A DNA stretch of 64,000 nucleotides from Plasticicumulans lactativorans (GTDB lineage: Bacteria; Pseudomonadota; Gammaproteobacteria; Competibacterales; Competibacteraceae): assembly GCF_004341245.1 (NCBI RefSeq), contig NZ_SLWY01000002.1, forward strand, positions 186,001 to 250,000, in the 5' to 3' direction. The notes beneath the pieces were generated by a model. It made no database searches, was not told the origin of the DNA, and was given only the letters and a program-made list of their open reading frames with translations. Below are positions 39,165 through 47,544 of this stretch, piece by piece. The position numbers and the translations under genes are program-made. Position 1 is the first letter of the stretch, and every line of letters begins with the position of its first letter.

Positions 39165-40241
39165 ATGAACCGACTGTTCCGCCGCGCCCGTGCGCTCGCC
39201 CTCACGCTCGTCCCGCTGCTCGCATCGGTGTTCGCCACCGCGGCGCCGATCGCCGACTACCGCATCGTCACCGGCGGCAGCACCGGCACCTACTTCGCCT
39301 TCGGCCAGAACCTCGCCACGCTGGTCGCCCCCGCCGCGAACGTGAACCTCGAGGTGCTGAGTTCGGGCGGTTCGGTGCAGAACGTGCGCGACATGCGCTA
39401 CCGCGAGAAGGTCAAGTTCGCGCTGGTGCAGTCCGACGTCTATCAGGCCTACGTCGCCCTCGCCGCGCAGGGCGACAAGGAGGCGCGCGCGCTGATCGAC
39501 CCGCTGCGGGTGGTGCTGCCGCTGTACCTGGAGGAGATGCACTTCGTCGTCCCGGCGGATTCGCCGCTGCACTACATCCACGAGATCCGCGGGCGCAAGC
39601 TCTACATGGGCCCGGAGGGCAGCGGTTCGGCGCTGTCGACCACCACGCTCTACGGCCTGCTGTTCGGCGGCGAGCGCCCGAACCGGGTGAACTTCGCCAC
39701 CGCCACCGACGCCGCGCAGGGCTACAAGCAGGCGCTGAACAGCCTGCTCGACCGCGACGGCCAGGTCGACGTGGTGGTGTTCGTGGCCGGCCAGCCGATC
39801 GCGCAGCTCGACGTGCCGGCCGAGCTCGGGCGCAAGCACTACCGGCTGCTGGCGCTGAAGCCCGACGAGCCGTCGCTGCGCGAGGCGCTGTCGGTGTACT
39901 ACCCGGCACAGATCGCGCACGCGAGCTACGGCTGGCTCGACGCCGACGTGCCGACGCTGGCGGTCAAGGCCTACCTGATCACCTACGACTACCCGCAGGA
40001 GGTCAACCGCCGCGCCATCGGCGCCTTCGCCCGGGCGCTGTGCAGCCGCTACGACACGCTGCTCGCGCAGGGCCACCCGAAGTGGAAGCAGGTCGCGTGG
40101 ACGCCGCGCGCCGGGCTCGAACCGCTGCGCGCCGGCTGGCGCTACTACGCGGTGACCGAACCGATCCTCGCCAACTGCGCCGGGCAGGGCGCGGGGCGGC
40201 CCTGTGACCAGGACCGGCGCCTGCTCGGACTCTGCGAATAG
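39165..40241 (+). CDS. TAXI-type (TRAP) periplasmic solute-binding protein, orphan
   Basis: A 358-residue exported protein. The signal peptide ends near SVFATAA (27). The TAXI-family opening YRIVTGGSTGTYFAFGQNL is followed by NVRDMRYREKVKFALVQSD, HEIRGRKLYMGPEGSGS and DGQVDVVVFVAGQP. Such proteins normally deliver organic acids to TRAP permeases, but no permease gene is nearby. The C-terminus has an unusual Cys-containing extension (Cys338, 347, 357) ending DRRLLGLCE, matching the tail of the preceding protein. It starts 52 bases after that gene. A sensory or structural role linked to the tubulin-like protein is possible (inference). Confidence 0.85.
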   Translation: MNRLFRRARALALTLVPLLASVFATAAPIADYRIVTGGSTGTYFAFGQNLATLVAPAANVNLEVLSSGGSVQNVRDMRYREKVKFALVQSDVYQAYVALAAQGDKEARALIDPLRVVLPLYLEEMHFVVPADSPLHYIHEIRGRKLYMGPEGSGSALSTTTLYGLLFGGERPNRVNFATATDAAQGYKQALNSLLDRDGQVDVVVFVAGQPIAQLDVPAELGRKHYRLLALKPDEPSLREALSVYYPAQIAHASYGWLDADVPTLAVKAYLITYDYPQEVNRRAIGAFARALCSRYDTLLAQGHPKWKQVAWTPRAGLEPLRAGWRYYAVTEPILANCAGQGAGRPCDQDRRLLGLCE

Positions 40242-40313
40242 GGTGTCGGGCGCACCGGCGCGCGCCGCGGCGTGCGCTCACGGTCGCCGGACCCGCCTGC
40301 GTATACTGCGGCC

Positions 40314-40997
40314 ATGCAAGAACTCACGGATATCCAGCGTCTCGTCGTCTCGATCCTGCCCCTGCTGTTCGCGATCACGCTGCACGAGGTGGCGCACGGC
40401 TGGGCGGCGCTGCGCTTCGGTGACACCACGGCGCTGCAGGAGGGGCGGCTGTCGCTGAACCCGCTGCATCACATCGACCCGATCGGCACCGTGCTGGTGC
40501 CGCTGCTGACCTTCGGCCTGCCGCTGCTGCTCACTGGCCAGCCCGGCTTCCTGTTCGGCTGGGCGAAGCCGGTGCCGGTGAGCATGCACCGGCTGCGCCG
40601 GCCGCGCCGCGACATGGCCTGGGTGGCGCTCGCCGGGCCCTGCGCCAACCTGGCGATGGCGCTCGGCTGGGCGCTGGTGATGGCGGGCGGCGCGTACTTC
40701 GCGCAATTCCTGCCGCTGGCCGGTGCGCCGCTGTTCTACGTCGGCGCCGCGGGCATCCTGGTCAACGCGCTGTTCGCGGTGCTGAACCTGTTCCCGATCC
40801 CGCCGCTCGACGGCTCGCGCGTGCTCGCCGCGCTGCTGCCGCCGCGCGCCGCGGCGGTGCTGTACCGCTACGAGCGCGAGGGCATGATCCTGGTGCTGAT
40901 CCTCGCGGCCAGCGGCATCCTCGGGCGCCTGATCTGGCCGCTGGTCGATCTCGTCAACCGCCTGTTCCTGACCGTCGTCCTCCTGTTGCTGCGATAA
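40314..40997 (+). CDS. Site-2 protease family membrane metalloprotease (peptidase M50)
   Basis: A 227-residue polytopic membrane protein with the zinc site HEVAH in the first helix ([10 protein letters not shown]) and the third ligand in [17 protein letters not shown]. Roughly five membrane helices. This short M50 type is usually found just before trpS in gammaproteobacteria. It would cut membrane-embedded substrates; none is known. ATG 40314 chosen because the gene for this family starts just before the first helix. TATACT at 40302-40307 is a possible -10, but too close to the start for a normal leader. Confidence 0.87.
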   Translation: MQELTDIQRLVVSILPLLFAITLHEVAHGWAALRFGDTTALQEGRLSLNPLHHIDPIGTVLVPLLTFGLPLLLTGQPGFLFGWAKPVPVSMHRLRRPRRDMAWVALAGPCANLAMALGWALVMAGGAYFAQFLPLAGAPLFYVGAAGILVNALFAVLNLFPIPPLDGSRVLAALLPPRAAAVLYRYEREGMILVLILAASGILGRLIWPLVDLVNRLFLTVVLLLLR

Positions 40998-41010
40998 ATC
41001 GAGGCTTCGC

Positions 41011-42024
41011 TTGAGCACCCAGACCCGTATCCTCACCGGCATCACCACCACCGGTACCCCGCACCTCGGCAACTACGCCGGCGCCATCCGCCCGGCGATC
41101 GAGGCGAGCCGCTCGGGCGACGCCGAGTACTTCTTCTTCCTCGCCGACTACCACGCGCTGGTGAAATGCCAGGAGCCGGAGCGCGTGATGCAGTCGCGCC
41201 TCGAAGTGGCCGCGACCTGGCTCGCGCTCGGCCTCGACCCGGAGCGCGTGACCTTCTACCGGCAGTCCGACGTGCCCGAGATCCCCGAGCTCACCTGGCT
41301 GCTCAGCTGCGTCACCGCCAAGGGGCTGATGAACCGGGCGCACGCCTACAAGGCCGCGGTGCAGGAGAACCTCGACGCCGGCGACGCCGACCCCGATCGC
41401 GGCGTGACCATGGGGCTGTTCGGCTACCCGGTGCTGATGGCCGCCGACATCCTGATCTTCAACGCCCACAAGGTGCCGGTGGGGCGCGACCAGATCCAGC
41501 ACCTGGAGATGACCCGCGACATCGCCCAGCGCTTCAACTACCTGTACGGCGAGCACTTCGTGCTGCCCGAGGTGGTGGTGGACGAGGCCACCGCGATCCT
41601 GCAGGGCCTCGACGGGCGCAAGATGAGCAAGAGCTACAACAACACGATCCCGCTGTTCGTGCCCGAGAAGGAGCTGCGCAAGCTGATCATGCGCATCGTC
41701 ACCAACTCGCAGCCGCCGGGCGAGCCCAAGGACCCCGACGGCTCGACGCTGTTCCAGATCTACCGCGCCTTCGCCACGCCCGAGGAGAGCGCCGCGATGC
41801 GCGTGCGCTATGCCGAGGGCATCGGCTGGGGCGAGATGAAGCAGGTGCTGTTCGAGCGTCTCAACGGCGTGCTCGCCGGGCCGCGCGAGCACTACCAGGC
41901 GCTGCTCGCCGACCCCGAGGGACTCGAACGCATCCTGCTGGAGGGCGCCGACAAGGCGCGTGCGATCGCCACCCCCTTCCTCGCCCGGCTGCGCGCCGCG
42001 GTGGGGTTGCGGCGCCTGGCCTGA
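41011..42024 (+). CDS. trpS: Tryptophanyl-tRNA synthetase
   Basis: A 337-residue class I synthetase. The HIGH-like motif is in [12 protein letters not shown] and the KMSKS loop in [24 protein letters not shown] and [11 protein letters not shown] are typical of TrpS. The start is TTG 41011, with GAGG seven bases before and only 13 bases after the protease stop; no better ATG/GTG exists near the family N-terminus. It charges tRNA-Trp. It is followed after 15 bases by scpA. Confidence 0.95.
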   Translation: MSTQTRILTGITTTGTPHLGNYAGAIRPAIEASRSGDAEYFFFLADYHALVKCQEPERVMQSRLEVAATWLALGLDPERVTFYRQSDVPEIPELTWLLSCVTAKGLMNRAHAYKAAVQENLDAGDADPDRGVTMGLFGYPVLMAADILIFNAHKVPVGRDQIQHLEMTRDIAQRFNYLYGEHFVLPEVVVDEATAILQGLDGRKMSKSYNNTIPLFVPEKELRKLIMRIVTNSQPPGEPKDPDGSTLFQIYRAFATPEESAAMRVRYAEGIGWGEMKQVLFERLNGVLAGPREHYQALLADPEGLERILLEGADKARAIATPFLARLRAAVGLRRLA

Positions 42025-42039
42025 GGCCGCGCGGCGGCC

Positions 42040-42828
42040 GTGAGCCTGACGGTCGACGAGCCGATCGCGCGGGTGCGCGGCGAACCGTTCGCCGCGCTGC
42101 CGGCGGACCTGTACATCCCGCCCGACGCCCTCGAGGTCTTCCTCGACGCCTTCGAGGGGCCGCTCGACCTGCTGCTGTACCTGATCAAGCGCCAGAACCT
42201 CGACATCCTCGACATCCCGATCGCCGCGATCACCGCGCAGTACATGGACTACCTGGCGCTGCTGCAGGAGCTGCGCCTGGAGCTCGCCGCGGAGTACCTG
42301 GTGATGGCCGCGTGGCTCGCCGAGATCAAGTCGCGCCTGCTGCTGCCGCGCGCGCCGAGCACGAGCGGCGAGGCCGAGGTCGACCCGCGCGCCGAGCTGA
42401 TCCGTCGCCTGCAGGAGTACGAGCGCTTCAAGGCCGCCGCCGAGGGGCTGGACGCGCTGCCGCGGCTCGACCGCGACGTGTTCGCCGCCGGCGCCGAGTG
42501 GGTCGAAAGCGGCACCGTGCGCACGCCGCCGCGCGTCGAGCTCACCGACCTGCTCGCGGCGCTCGGCGAGGTGCTGCGGCGCGCCGAGCTGCACGGCCAC
42601 CACCACGTGGCGGCCGAGCCGCTGTCGGTGCGCGAGCGCATGAGCCGCATCCTCGAAACCGTCGACGCCGTGCGCTTCACCGCCTTCACCGCGCTGTTCA
42701 TGCCCGCCGAGGGTAGGCGCGGCGTGGTCGTGACCTTCATCGCGGTGCTCGAACTGATCCGCGAGGCGCTGCTCGAACTCGTCCAGCACGAACCGTTCGC
42801 GCCGCTCTACGTGAGGCTCAGGGGATGA
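42040..42828 (+). CDS. scpA: Segregation and condensation protein A
   Basis: A 262-residue kleisin: AFEGPLDLLLYLIKRQNLDI near the N-terminus is the ScpA hallmark, then LAAEYLVMAAWLAEIKSRLLLP. The winged-helix C-terminus reads TFIAVLELIREALLELVQHEPFAPLY. It bridges the Smc head (smc at 25.6 kb) and ScpB. GTG start at 42040; stop overlaps the scpB start (ATGA). Confidence 0.94.
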   Translation: MSLTVDEPIARVRGEPFAALPADLYIPPDALEVFLDAFEGPLDLLLYLIKRQNLDILDIPIAAITAQYMDYLALLQELRLELAAEYLVMAAWLAEIKSRLLLPRAPSTSGEAEVDPRAELIRRLQEYERFKAAAEGLDALPRLDRDVFAAGAEWVESGTVRTPPRVELTDLLAALGEVLRRAELHGHHHVAAEPLSVRERMSRILETVDAVRFTAFTALFMPAEGRRGVVVTFIAVLELIREALLELVQHEPFAPLYVRLRG

Positions 42829-43394
42829 ACGGCGCGCCGCCGCTGAAGATCGTGCTCGAAGGCGCGCTGCTCGCCGCCGGTGGTCCGCTCGACCTGGCGC
42901 GGCTGGAGAGCCTGTTCGATGCCACCGCCCGCCCGTCGCCCGAGGCGCTGCGCGCCGCGCTCGCCGAGCTCGCCGCCGATTACCGCGGCCGCGGCGTCGA
43001 GCTCGTCGAGGTGGCCGGTGGCTGGCGGCTGCAGGTGCCGCAGCGGCTCGCGCCGTGGGTGTCGCGGCTGTGGGAGGAGAAGCCAGGGCGCTACTCGCGC
43101 GCGACGCTCGAAACGCTCGCGCTGATCGCCTACCGCCAGCCGATCACCCGCGGCGAGATCGAGGAGGTGCGCGGCGTCGCGGTGAGCAGCGCGATCGTCA
43201 AGGCCCTGCTCGAACGCGGCTGGGTGCGCGTGCTCGGCCACAAGGAGGTGCCCGGCCGCCCCGCGCTGTACGGCACCACGCGCGAGTTCCTCGATCACTT
43301 CGGCCTGAGGAGCCTGGCCGAGCTGCCGGCGCTGGCCGAACTGCGCGATCTCGACACCATCGGCGCGGAACTCTACGGCGCCCCCGGCGCCTGA
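42825..43394 (+). CDS. scpB: Segregation and condensation protein B
   Basis: A 189-residue double winged-helix protein: [16 protein letters not shown] at the start, [30 protein letters not shown] in the second domain (the family hallmark) and [20 protein letters not shown]. It dimerises and binds ScpA. Coupled to scpA through a 4-base overlap. Family length is about 180-200. Confidence 0.95.
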   Translation: MNGAPPLKIVLEGALLAAGGPLDLARLESLFDATARPSPEALRAALAELAADYRGRGVELVEVAGGWRLQVPQRLAPWVSRLWEEKPGRYSRATLETLALIAYRQPITRGEIEEVRGVAVSSAIVKALLERGWVRVLGHKEVPGRPALYGTTREFLDHFGLRSLAELPALAELRDLDTIGAELYGAPGA

Positions 43395-43482
43395 GTGGTG
43401 CGGTGCGGCACGCGGCGATGGCAGCGCGGCCGACAAGGGCTTACGATGCGCCCCCCGTCCGTACCGCCCCGGAGTCCCCACC

Positions 43483-45333
43483 ATGTCCGAACGTCTGCAG
43501 AAGCTCCTCGCCAGCGCCGGCCTCGCCTCGCGGCGCGAGATCGAGGAGTGGATCCGGGACGGGCGCGTCACCGTCGACGGCCACGTCGCCCAGCTCGGCG
43601 ACCAGGCCGAGGGCAGCGAGGCCATCGCCGTCGACGGCAAGCCGGTACGGCTCGCCAGCCATGCGCCGGCGCGGCGCGTGCTCGCGTACTTCAAGCCGGA
43701 AGGCGAGGTCACCACGCGCGACGACCCCGAAGGGCGGCCGACGGTGTTCGACCACCTGCCGCCGCTGCGCCAGGGGCGCTGGATCGCGGTCGGGCGCCTC
43801 GACCTCAACACCCAGGGCCTGCTGCTGCTGACCACCGACGGCGAGCTGGCCAACCGCCTGATGCACCCGTCCTCGCAGGTCGAGCGCGAGTACGCGGTGC
43901 GCGTGCTCGGCGAGGTCGGCCCCGAGGTGCTCGAACGGCTGCGCGCCGGCGTGCAGCTCGACGACGGCCTCGCGCGCTTCGAAGCGATCCGTGACGCCGG
44001 CGGCAGCGGCGCCAACCACTGGTACCACGTGGTGCTGCGCGAGGGGCGCAACCGCGAGGTGCGCCGGCTGTGGGAATCGCAGGGGGTGACGGTCAGCCGC
44101 CTGATGCGCGTGCGCTACGGGCCGGTCGGCCTCGCCCGGCACCTGCGCCCCGGCCGCTGGGAAGACCTGACGCCCGAACAGCTCGACGACCTGCTGCTCA
44201 GCGTGGGGCTGGCGCCGGAGCGCCCGGCGCCCGCGGCGCATCCGGCCGCCGGGCGCCCGGGACGTCGTCCCGGCGCTGCGCCGCCGCGGGCACGCAGCGG
44301 CGGCGAGCGCCCGCAGCGCGCCGCGGCGCGCGGGGCGCCGCCGGCCAGGCGCGCGACGGGTGAGGCGCCGCGCGCCCGCTTCGAGCGGGAGGACGGTCGC
44401 CCGCGCCGCGCCGCGGAACCCGGCGCCGAGGCCGACGTGCCACGGCGGCGCCCCGCGCGCCCCGCGGCACCCGAGCGCACGCGTGACACCGACGCACCGC
44501 GCTGGCGCCCGGCGGGCGGTGCCGACGACGCCTCGGCGCCACGGCGGCGCCCCGCGGCACCCGAGCGCACGCGTGACACCGACGCGCCGCGCTGGCGCCC
44601 GGCGGGCGGTGCCGACGACGCCTCGGCGCCACGGCGGCGCCCCGCGGCACCCGAACGTACGCGCGATGCCGACGCTCCGCGCTGGCGCCCGGCGGGCGGT
44701 GCCGACGACGCCTCGGCGCCACGGCGGCGCCCCGCGGCACCCGAACGTACGCGTGACACCGATGCACCGCGCTGGCGCCCGGCGGGTGGTGCCGACGGCG
44801 CCTCGGCGCCACGGCGGCGCCCCGCGCGCACCGCGGCACCCGAGCGCACGCGCGACACCGACGCACCGCGCTGGCGCCCGGCGGGCGGTGCCGACGATGC
44901 GCGGGCAGCCCCGCACCGCGCCGGGCCGGCGCACGCCGGGCGCCAGCGCACGCCGCCGCGTGCCGCCGATGGCACCGCGCGGCGACACGGCGCCGAGCAT
45001 GCGCCGTCGCGCGGCCATCGCGACGGTGCGGGCGAGGCCCCGGCGGCGCGCGGGCGCGGCGCGCATGGCAGCGGTGCCACCGCGGCTCGCCCGCCCACCC
45101 GCGGTGCGCGGACGGAGGCGCTCGAGCTGCGGCGTTCGCGCGCGCTCGCGGCGGCACATCGCGAGCGCGCGGCCGGGCGGCCGGCGCCGGCCGCCGCCCC
45201 GGAACCGCGCACCCGGCTCTCGCTCCCGCGCGGCGGCGCCGGCGAGGCACCGCCGCGCGCATCGCGCCCGGCGCCGAAGCCGCACGGCGGCGGTCCGCGC
45301 CAGGGCAGGCCGCGCGGTCCGCGCCCGCGCTGA
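43483..45333 (+). CDS. rluB: 23S rRNA pseudouridine synthase RluB with a long repeat-rich C-terminal tail
   Basis: A 616-residue protein. Residues 1-60 are an S4 RNA-binding domain ([20 protein letters not shown]). The RluB/RsuA catalytic domain follows, with Asp107 in [20 protein letters not shown]. It ends near residue 245 with [13 protein letters not shown]. RluB modifies 23S rRNA near position 2605. E. coli RluB has 291 residues; here about 370 extra residues are Arg/Ala/Pro/Gly-rich and basic. They include five tandem copies of a 30-residue unit (about 327-476) with the core [19 protein letters not shown]. Such tails probably bind RNA non-specifically (inference). Last gene after scpB. 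Confidence 0.92.
   Translation: MSERLQKLLASAGLASRREIEEWIRDGRVTVDGHVAQLGDQAEGSEAIAVDGKPVRLASHAPARRVLAYFKPEGEVTTRDDPEGRPTVFDHLPPLRQGRWIAVGRLDLNTQGLLLLTTDGELANRLMHPSSQVEREYAVRVLGEVGPEVLERLRAGVQLDDGLARFEAIRDAGGSGANHWYHVVLREGRNREVRRLWESQGVTVSRLMRVRYGPVGLARHLRPGRWEDLTPEQLDDLLLSVGLAPERPAPAAHPAAGRPGRRPGAAPPRARSGGERPQRAAARGAPPARRATGEAPRARFEREDGRPRRAAEPGAEADVPRRRPARPAAPERTRDTDAPRWRPAGGADDASAPRRRPAAPERTRDTDAPRWRPAGGADDASAPRRRPAAPERTRDADAPRWRPAGGADDASAPRRRPAAPERTRDTDAPRWRPAGGADGASAPRRRPARTAAPERTRDTDAPRWRPAGGADDARAAPHRAGPAHAGRQRTPPRAADGTARRHGAEHAPSRGHRDGAGEAPAARGRGAHGSGATAARPPTRGARTEALELRRSRALAAAHRERAAGRPAPAAAPEPRTRLSLPRGGAGEAPPRASRPAPKPHGGGPRQGRPRGPRPR
44461..44908 (+). repeat. Five tandem 90-bp repeats inside rluB
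   Basis: Units begin at 44461, 44551, 44641 and 44731, each 90 bases and starting CCCGCGGCACCCGA, and a fifth near 44830 after a 9-base insertion. Copies differ at only a few positions (e.g. GAACGTACGCG for GAGCGCACGCG in units 3 and 4). Each encodes 30 residues in frame, so copy number can change without breaking the gene. Confidence 0.92.
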
Positions 45334-45344
45334 GCGCCGCGCCG

Positions 45345-45869
45345 GTGGCCGCACGCCTCGAACTCGTCACCGAGTGGACCCTGGCGGCGCCGATCGACGC
45401 GGTGTGGGCCGAGCTGTCGGCGGTCGAGCACTGGCCGCAGTGGTGGCCGTACCTGCGCGCGGTCGAGTGCCTCTCCCCCGGCGACGCCCGCGGCGTCGGC
45501 GAGCGCCGGCGCTACCGCTGGGCGACGCGGCTGCCGTACACGATCACCTTCGAGATGCGCTCGACCGCCGTCGAGCCGCCGCGGCTGCTCGCCGGCGAGG
45601 CCCGCGGCGATCTGCGCGGCCGCGGCTGCTGGCAGCTCACCGAGATCGCCGGCGGCACCTGCGTGCGCTACGCCTGGAGCGTGGACGTCGACAAGCCGTG
45701 GATGCGCCTGCTCGCACCGCTGGCGCGCCCGCTGTTCGTGTGGAACCACGATGCGCTGATGCGCGCCGGTGGCGAGGGGCTCGCGCGCCGGCTCGGCGTG
45801 CCGCTGCTGCGGCACGCGCGTTGCGAGGGGGGTGGCGTCAGCCCTGCGCGCGCAGGGTCTGGCCGGTGA
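45345..45869 (+). CDS. SRPBCC/polyketide-cyclase-fold protein
   Basis: A 174-residue START-like (SRPBCC) protein: VTEWTLAAPIDAVWAELSAV then HWPQWWPYLRAVECL, and the late helix PLFVWNHDALMRAGGEGLARRLG. These proteins form a hydrophobic cavity for lipids or aromatic ligands; the ligand here is unknown. GTG start 45345, 11 bases after rluB. Its 3' end overlaps the convergent yciK by 32 bases, so the last ~10 residues are constrained by both genes. Confidence 0.75.
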   Translation: MAARLELVTEWTLAAPIDAVWAELSAVEHWPQWWPYLRAVECLSPGDARGVGERRRYRWATRLPYTITFEMRSTAVEPPRLLAGEARGDLRGRGCWQLTEIAGGTCVRYAWSVDVDKPWMRLLAPLARPLFVWNHDALMRAGGEGLARRLGVPLLRHARCEGGGVSPARAGSGR

Positions 45870-46581
45870 CGCCGCGGCTGTCGGGGCCGAGCAGGTACAG
45901 GTAGGGGAGCACCACCGCCTCCGGTGACGCCCAGTCCTCGGGCGAGATGCCGGGGTAGACGCGCACGCGCAGGTTGGTGCGCACCACGCCGGGATCGACG
46001 CTGTTGACGCGGATCGCGGTGTTGGCTTCGAGCTCGTTCGCCAGGATCTTCATCAGCGTCTGCGTGCCGCCCTTGGCGACGCCGTAGGCGCCCCAGTAGG
46101 CCTTGCCGGCATCGGCCACCGCGTCGGCGCTGAACACCACCGAGGCGTCGGGCGCGGCGTTCAGCAGCCCGAGCAGCGTGTGGGTGAGCAGGAAGGGGGC
46201 GTGCAGGTTGACCTGGATCGCCTGGAACCACAGCTCCACGTCGTAGTTGGCGATCGGGGTCAGCGCGCCGACCCAGCCGGCGTTGTGCAGCAGGCCGTCG
46301 AGGCGCCCGAAGTTCTCCTCGATCGCGTCGGCGAGGTCGAAGTACTCCTTGCCGTTGGTGCCGAGCAGGTTCATCGGGTGCAGCACCGGCTCGGGGCCGC
46401 CGGCGGCGACGATCTCGTCGTAGACCGCTTCGAGCTTCTTCAGCGTGCGCCCGAGCAGGATCACGGTGGCGCCGTGCGCCGCGCAGGCGCGGGCGGTGGC
46501 GCGGCCGATGCCGTCGCCGGCGCCGGTGATCAGGATCACGCGGTTCTGCAGCAGGTCGGGCGCGGGCTGGTAATCCTGCAT
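45838..46581 (-). CDS. yciK: YciK short-chain dehydrogenase/reductase
   Basis: A 247-residue SDR: NAD(P) motif VILITGAGDGIGRATA, NAG in LHNAGWVG, and the catalytic Tyr/Lys in WGAYGVAKGG. The N-terminus DYQPAPDLLQNRVILITGA and the stretch YLYLLGPDSRGVTGQT are YciK-like. Substrate unknown. In Pseudomonas this gene lies directly before gph and ubiG on the same strand; here two squalene-synthase-like genes separate them. ATG 46581. Confidence 0.88.
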   Translation of the reverse strand: MQDYQPAPDLLQNRVILITGAGDGIGRATARACAAHGATVILLGRTLKKLEAVYDEIVAAGGPEPVLHPMNLLGTNGKEYFDLADAIEENFGRLDGLLHNAGWVGALTPIANYDVELWFQAIQVNLHAPFLLTHTLLGLLNAAPDASVVFSADAVADAGKAYWGAYGVAKGGTQTLMKILANELEANTAIRVNSVDPGVVRTNLRVRVYPGISPEDWASPEAVVLPYLYLLGPDSRGVTGQTLRAQG

Positions 46582-46665
46582 GACGGGCCTCTCGGTCGGC
46601 GCACGGGCGCCGCGGCTGGATCGGATCGGGCCGCGGATTCTAGCCCAGCGGCGCCGTCGCGGGCG

Positions 46666-47505
46666 TCACGCGCGCGCGCGGCGCAGCGTGTTCCAGGCGA
46701 TCCACAGCTTGCGCAGCGGCGTCAGCTCGACGCGGTGTTCGAGCAGGCGCCAGCCGTCGTGCTCGATCTCGTCGAGCAGCGCTTCGGCGAGCGCGAGGCG
46801 CACCAGCAGCGGCGCGAGGCGCGCGTGCTCGCCGTCCGGCAGGCCGGCGCGCGCGCGCGCGAAGGTCGCCCGGATGCGCTCGCCCTGGCGGGCGAACAGC
46901 GCCCGGGTGTGGGCGCTGCCGCTGCCGGCGTACAGGTCGGGGTGGGTGACGCCGGCCTCGCGCATCTCGTCCTCGGGCACGAAGAAGCGCCCCGCCAGCG
47001 CGTCGGCACGCACCTCGCGCAGGCGCGCGAGCAGCGCGAGGCCGAAGCCGAGTTCGTGCGCGAACACCGCGGCGGCACGGTCCTGCAGGCCGAGCAGCTC
47101 GGCGGCGAACAGCAGCGGGGTGCTGCCGCTGCGGTGGCACCAGCCGGCGAGGGCCTCGAAGCCGGGGAAGGCGTCGTAGTCGAGCAGGATGCCGGCGGCG
47201 TCGACGAGTTCGCCGAGCGGCGCCGGGTCGAGGCCGCGCGTCGGCAGGTGCGGCGCGAGCGCCCGGGTGGCGGGGTGCGCCGGGGCGCCGGCCGCGAGCC
47301 GGCCCAGCTCGGCACGCCACCAGTCGAGCTTGGTGCGCGCCACGCCGGGGTCGCGGCAGTCGGCCGGGGTGTCCAGCACCTCGCGCTCCAGCGTCCACAG
47401 CGCGTTCAGCGCGGCGCGCTCGCGGCTGCCGAGCCCGAGCAGGGCGTAGTGGCGATCGGAGCCGGCGGGTGCGGCCTTGGCTTCGCAGTAATCGTCGGGG
47501 TTCAT
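46666..47505 (-). CDS. Squalene/phytoene-synthase-like protein lacking the Asp-rich motifs (NDUFAF6-like)
   Basis: A 279-residue helical protein aligned by eye with the squalene/phytoene synthase family: YCEAKAAPAGSDRHYALLGL then RAALNALWTLEREVLDTPAD. The first DxxxD motif is absent (EREVLD), and the second region reads RLREVRADALAGRFFVPEDE without the DxxxD pair. It is therefore unlikely to make presqualene or phytoene. A similar loss is known in the complex I assembly factor NDUFAF6. Fold call is fairly safe; function is unknown. Forms a minus-strand group with the next two genes toward ubiG. Confidence 0.75.
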   Translation of the reverse strand: MNPDDYCEAKAAPAGSDRHYALLGLGSRERAALNALWTLEREVLDTPADCRDPGVARTKLDWWRAELGRLAAGAPAHPATRALAPHLPTRGLDPAPLGELVDAAGILLDYDAFPGFEALAGWCHRSGSTPLLFAAELLGLQDRAAAVFAHELGFGLALLARLREVRADALAGRFFVPEDEMREAGVTHPDLYAGSGSAHTRALFARQGERIRATFARARAGLPDGEHARLAPLLVRLALAEALLDEIEHDGWRLLEHRVELTPLRKLWIAWNTLRRARA

Positions 47506-47544
47506 GGCGATGCTCGTCGTTGCGCGGGGCCGGGGGCTGGCGCC

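Noticed and set aside
44461-44908. Regular repeats resembling a CRISPR array
   Set aside because: The unit is 90 bases with no unique spacers and is in frame within rluB; there are no cas genes nearby.
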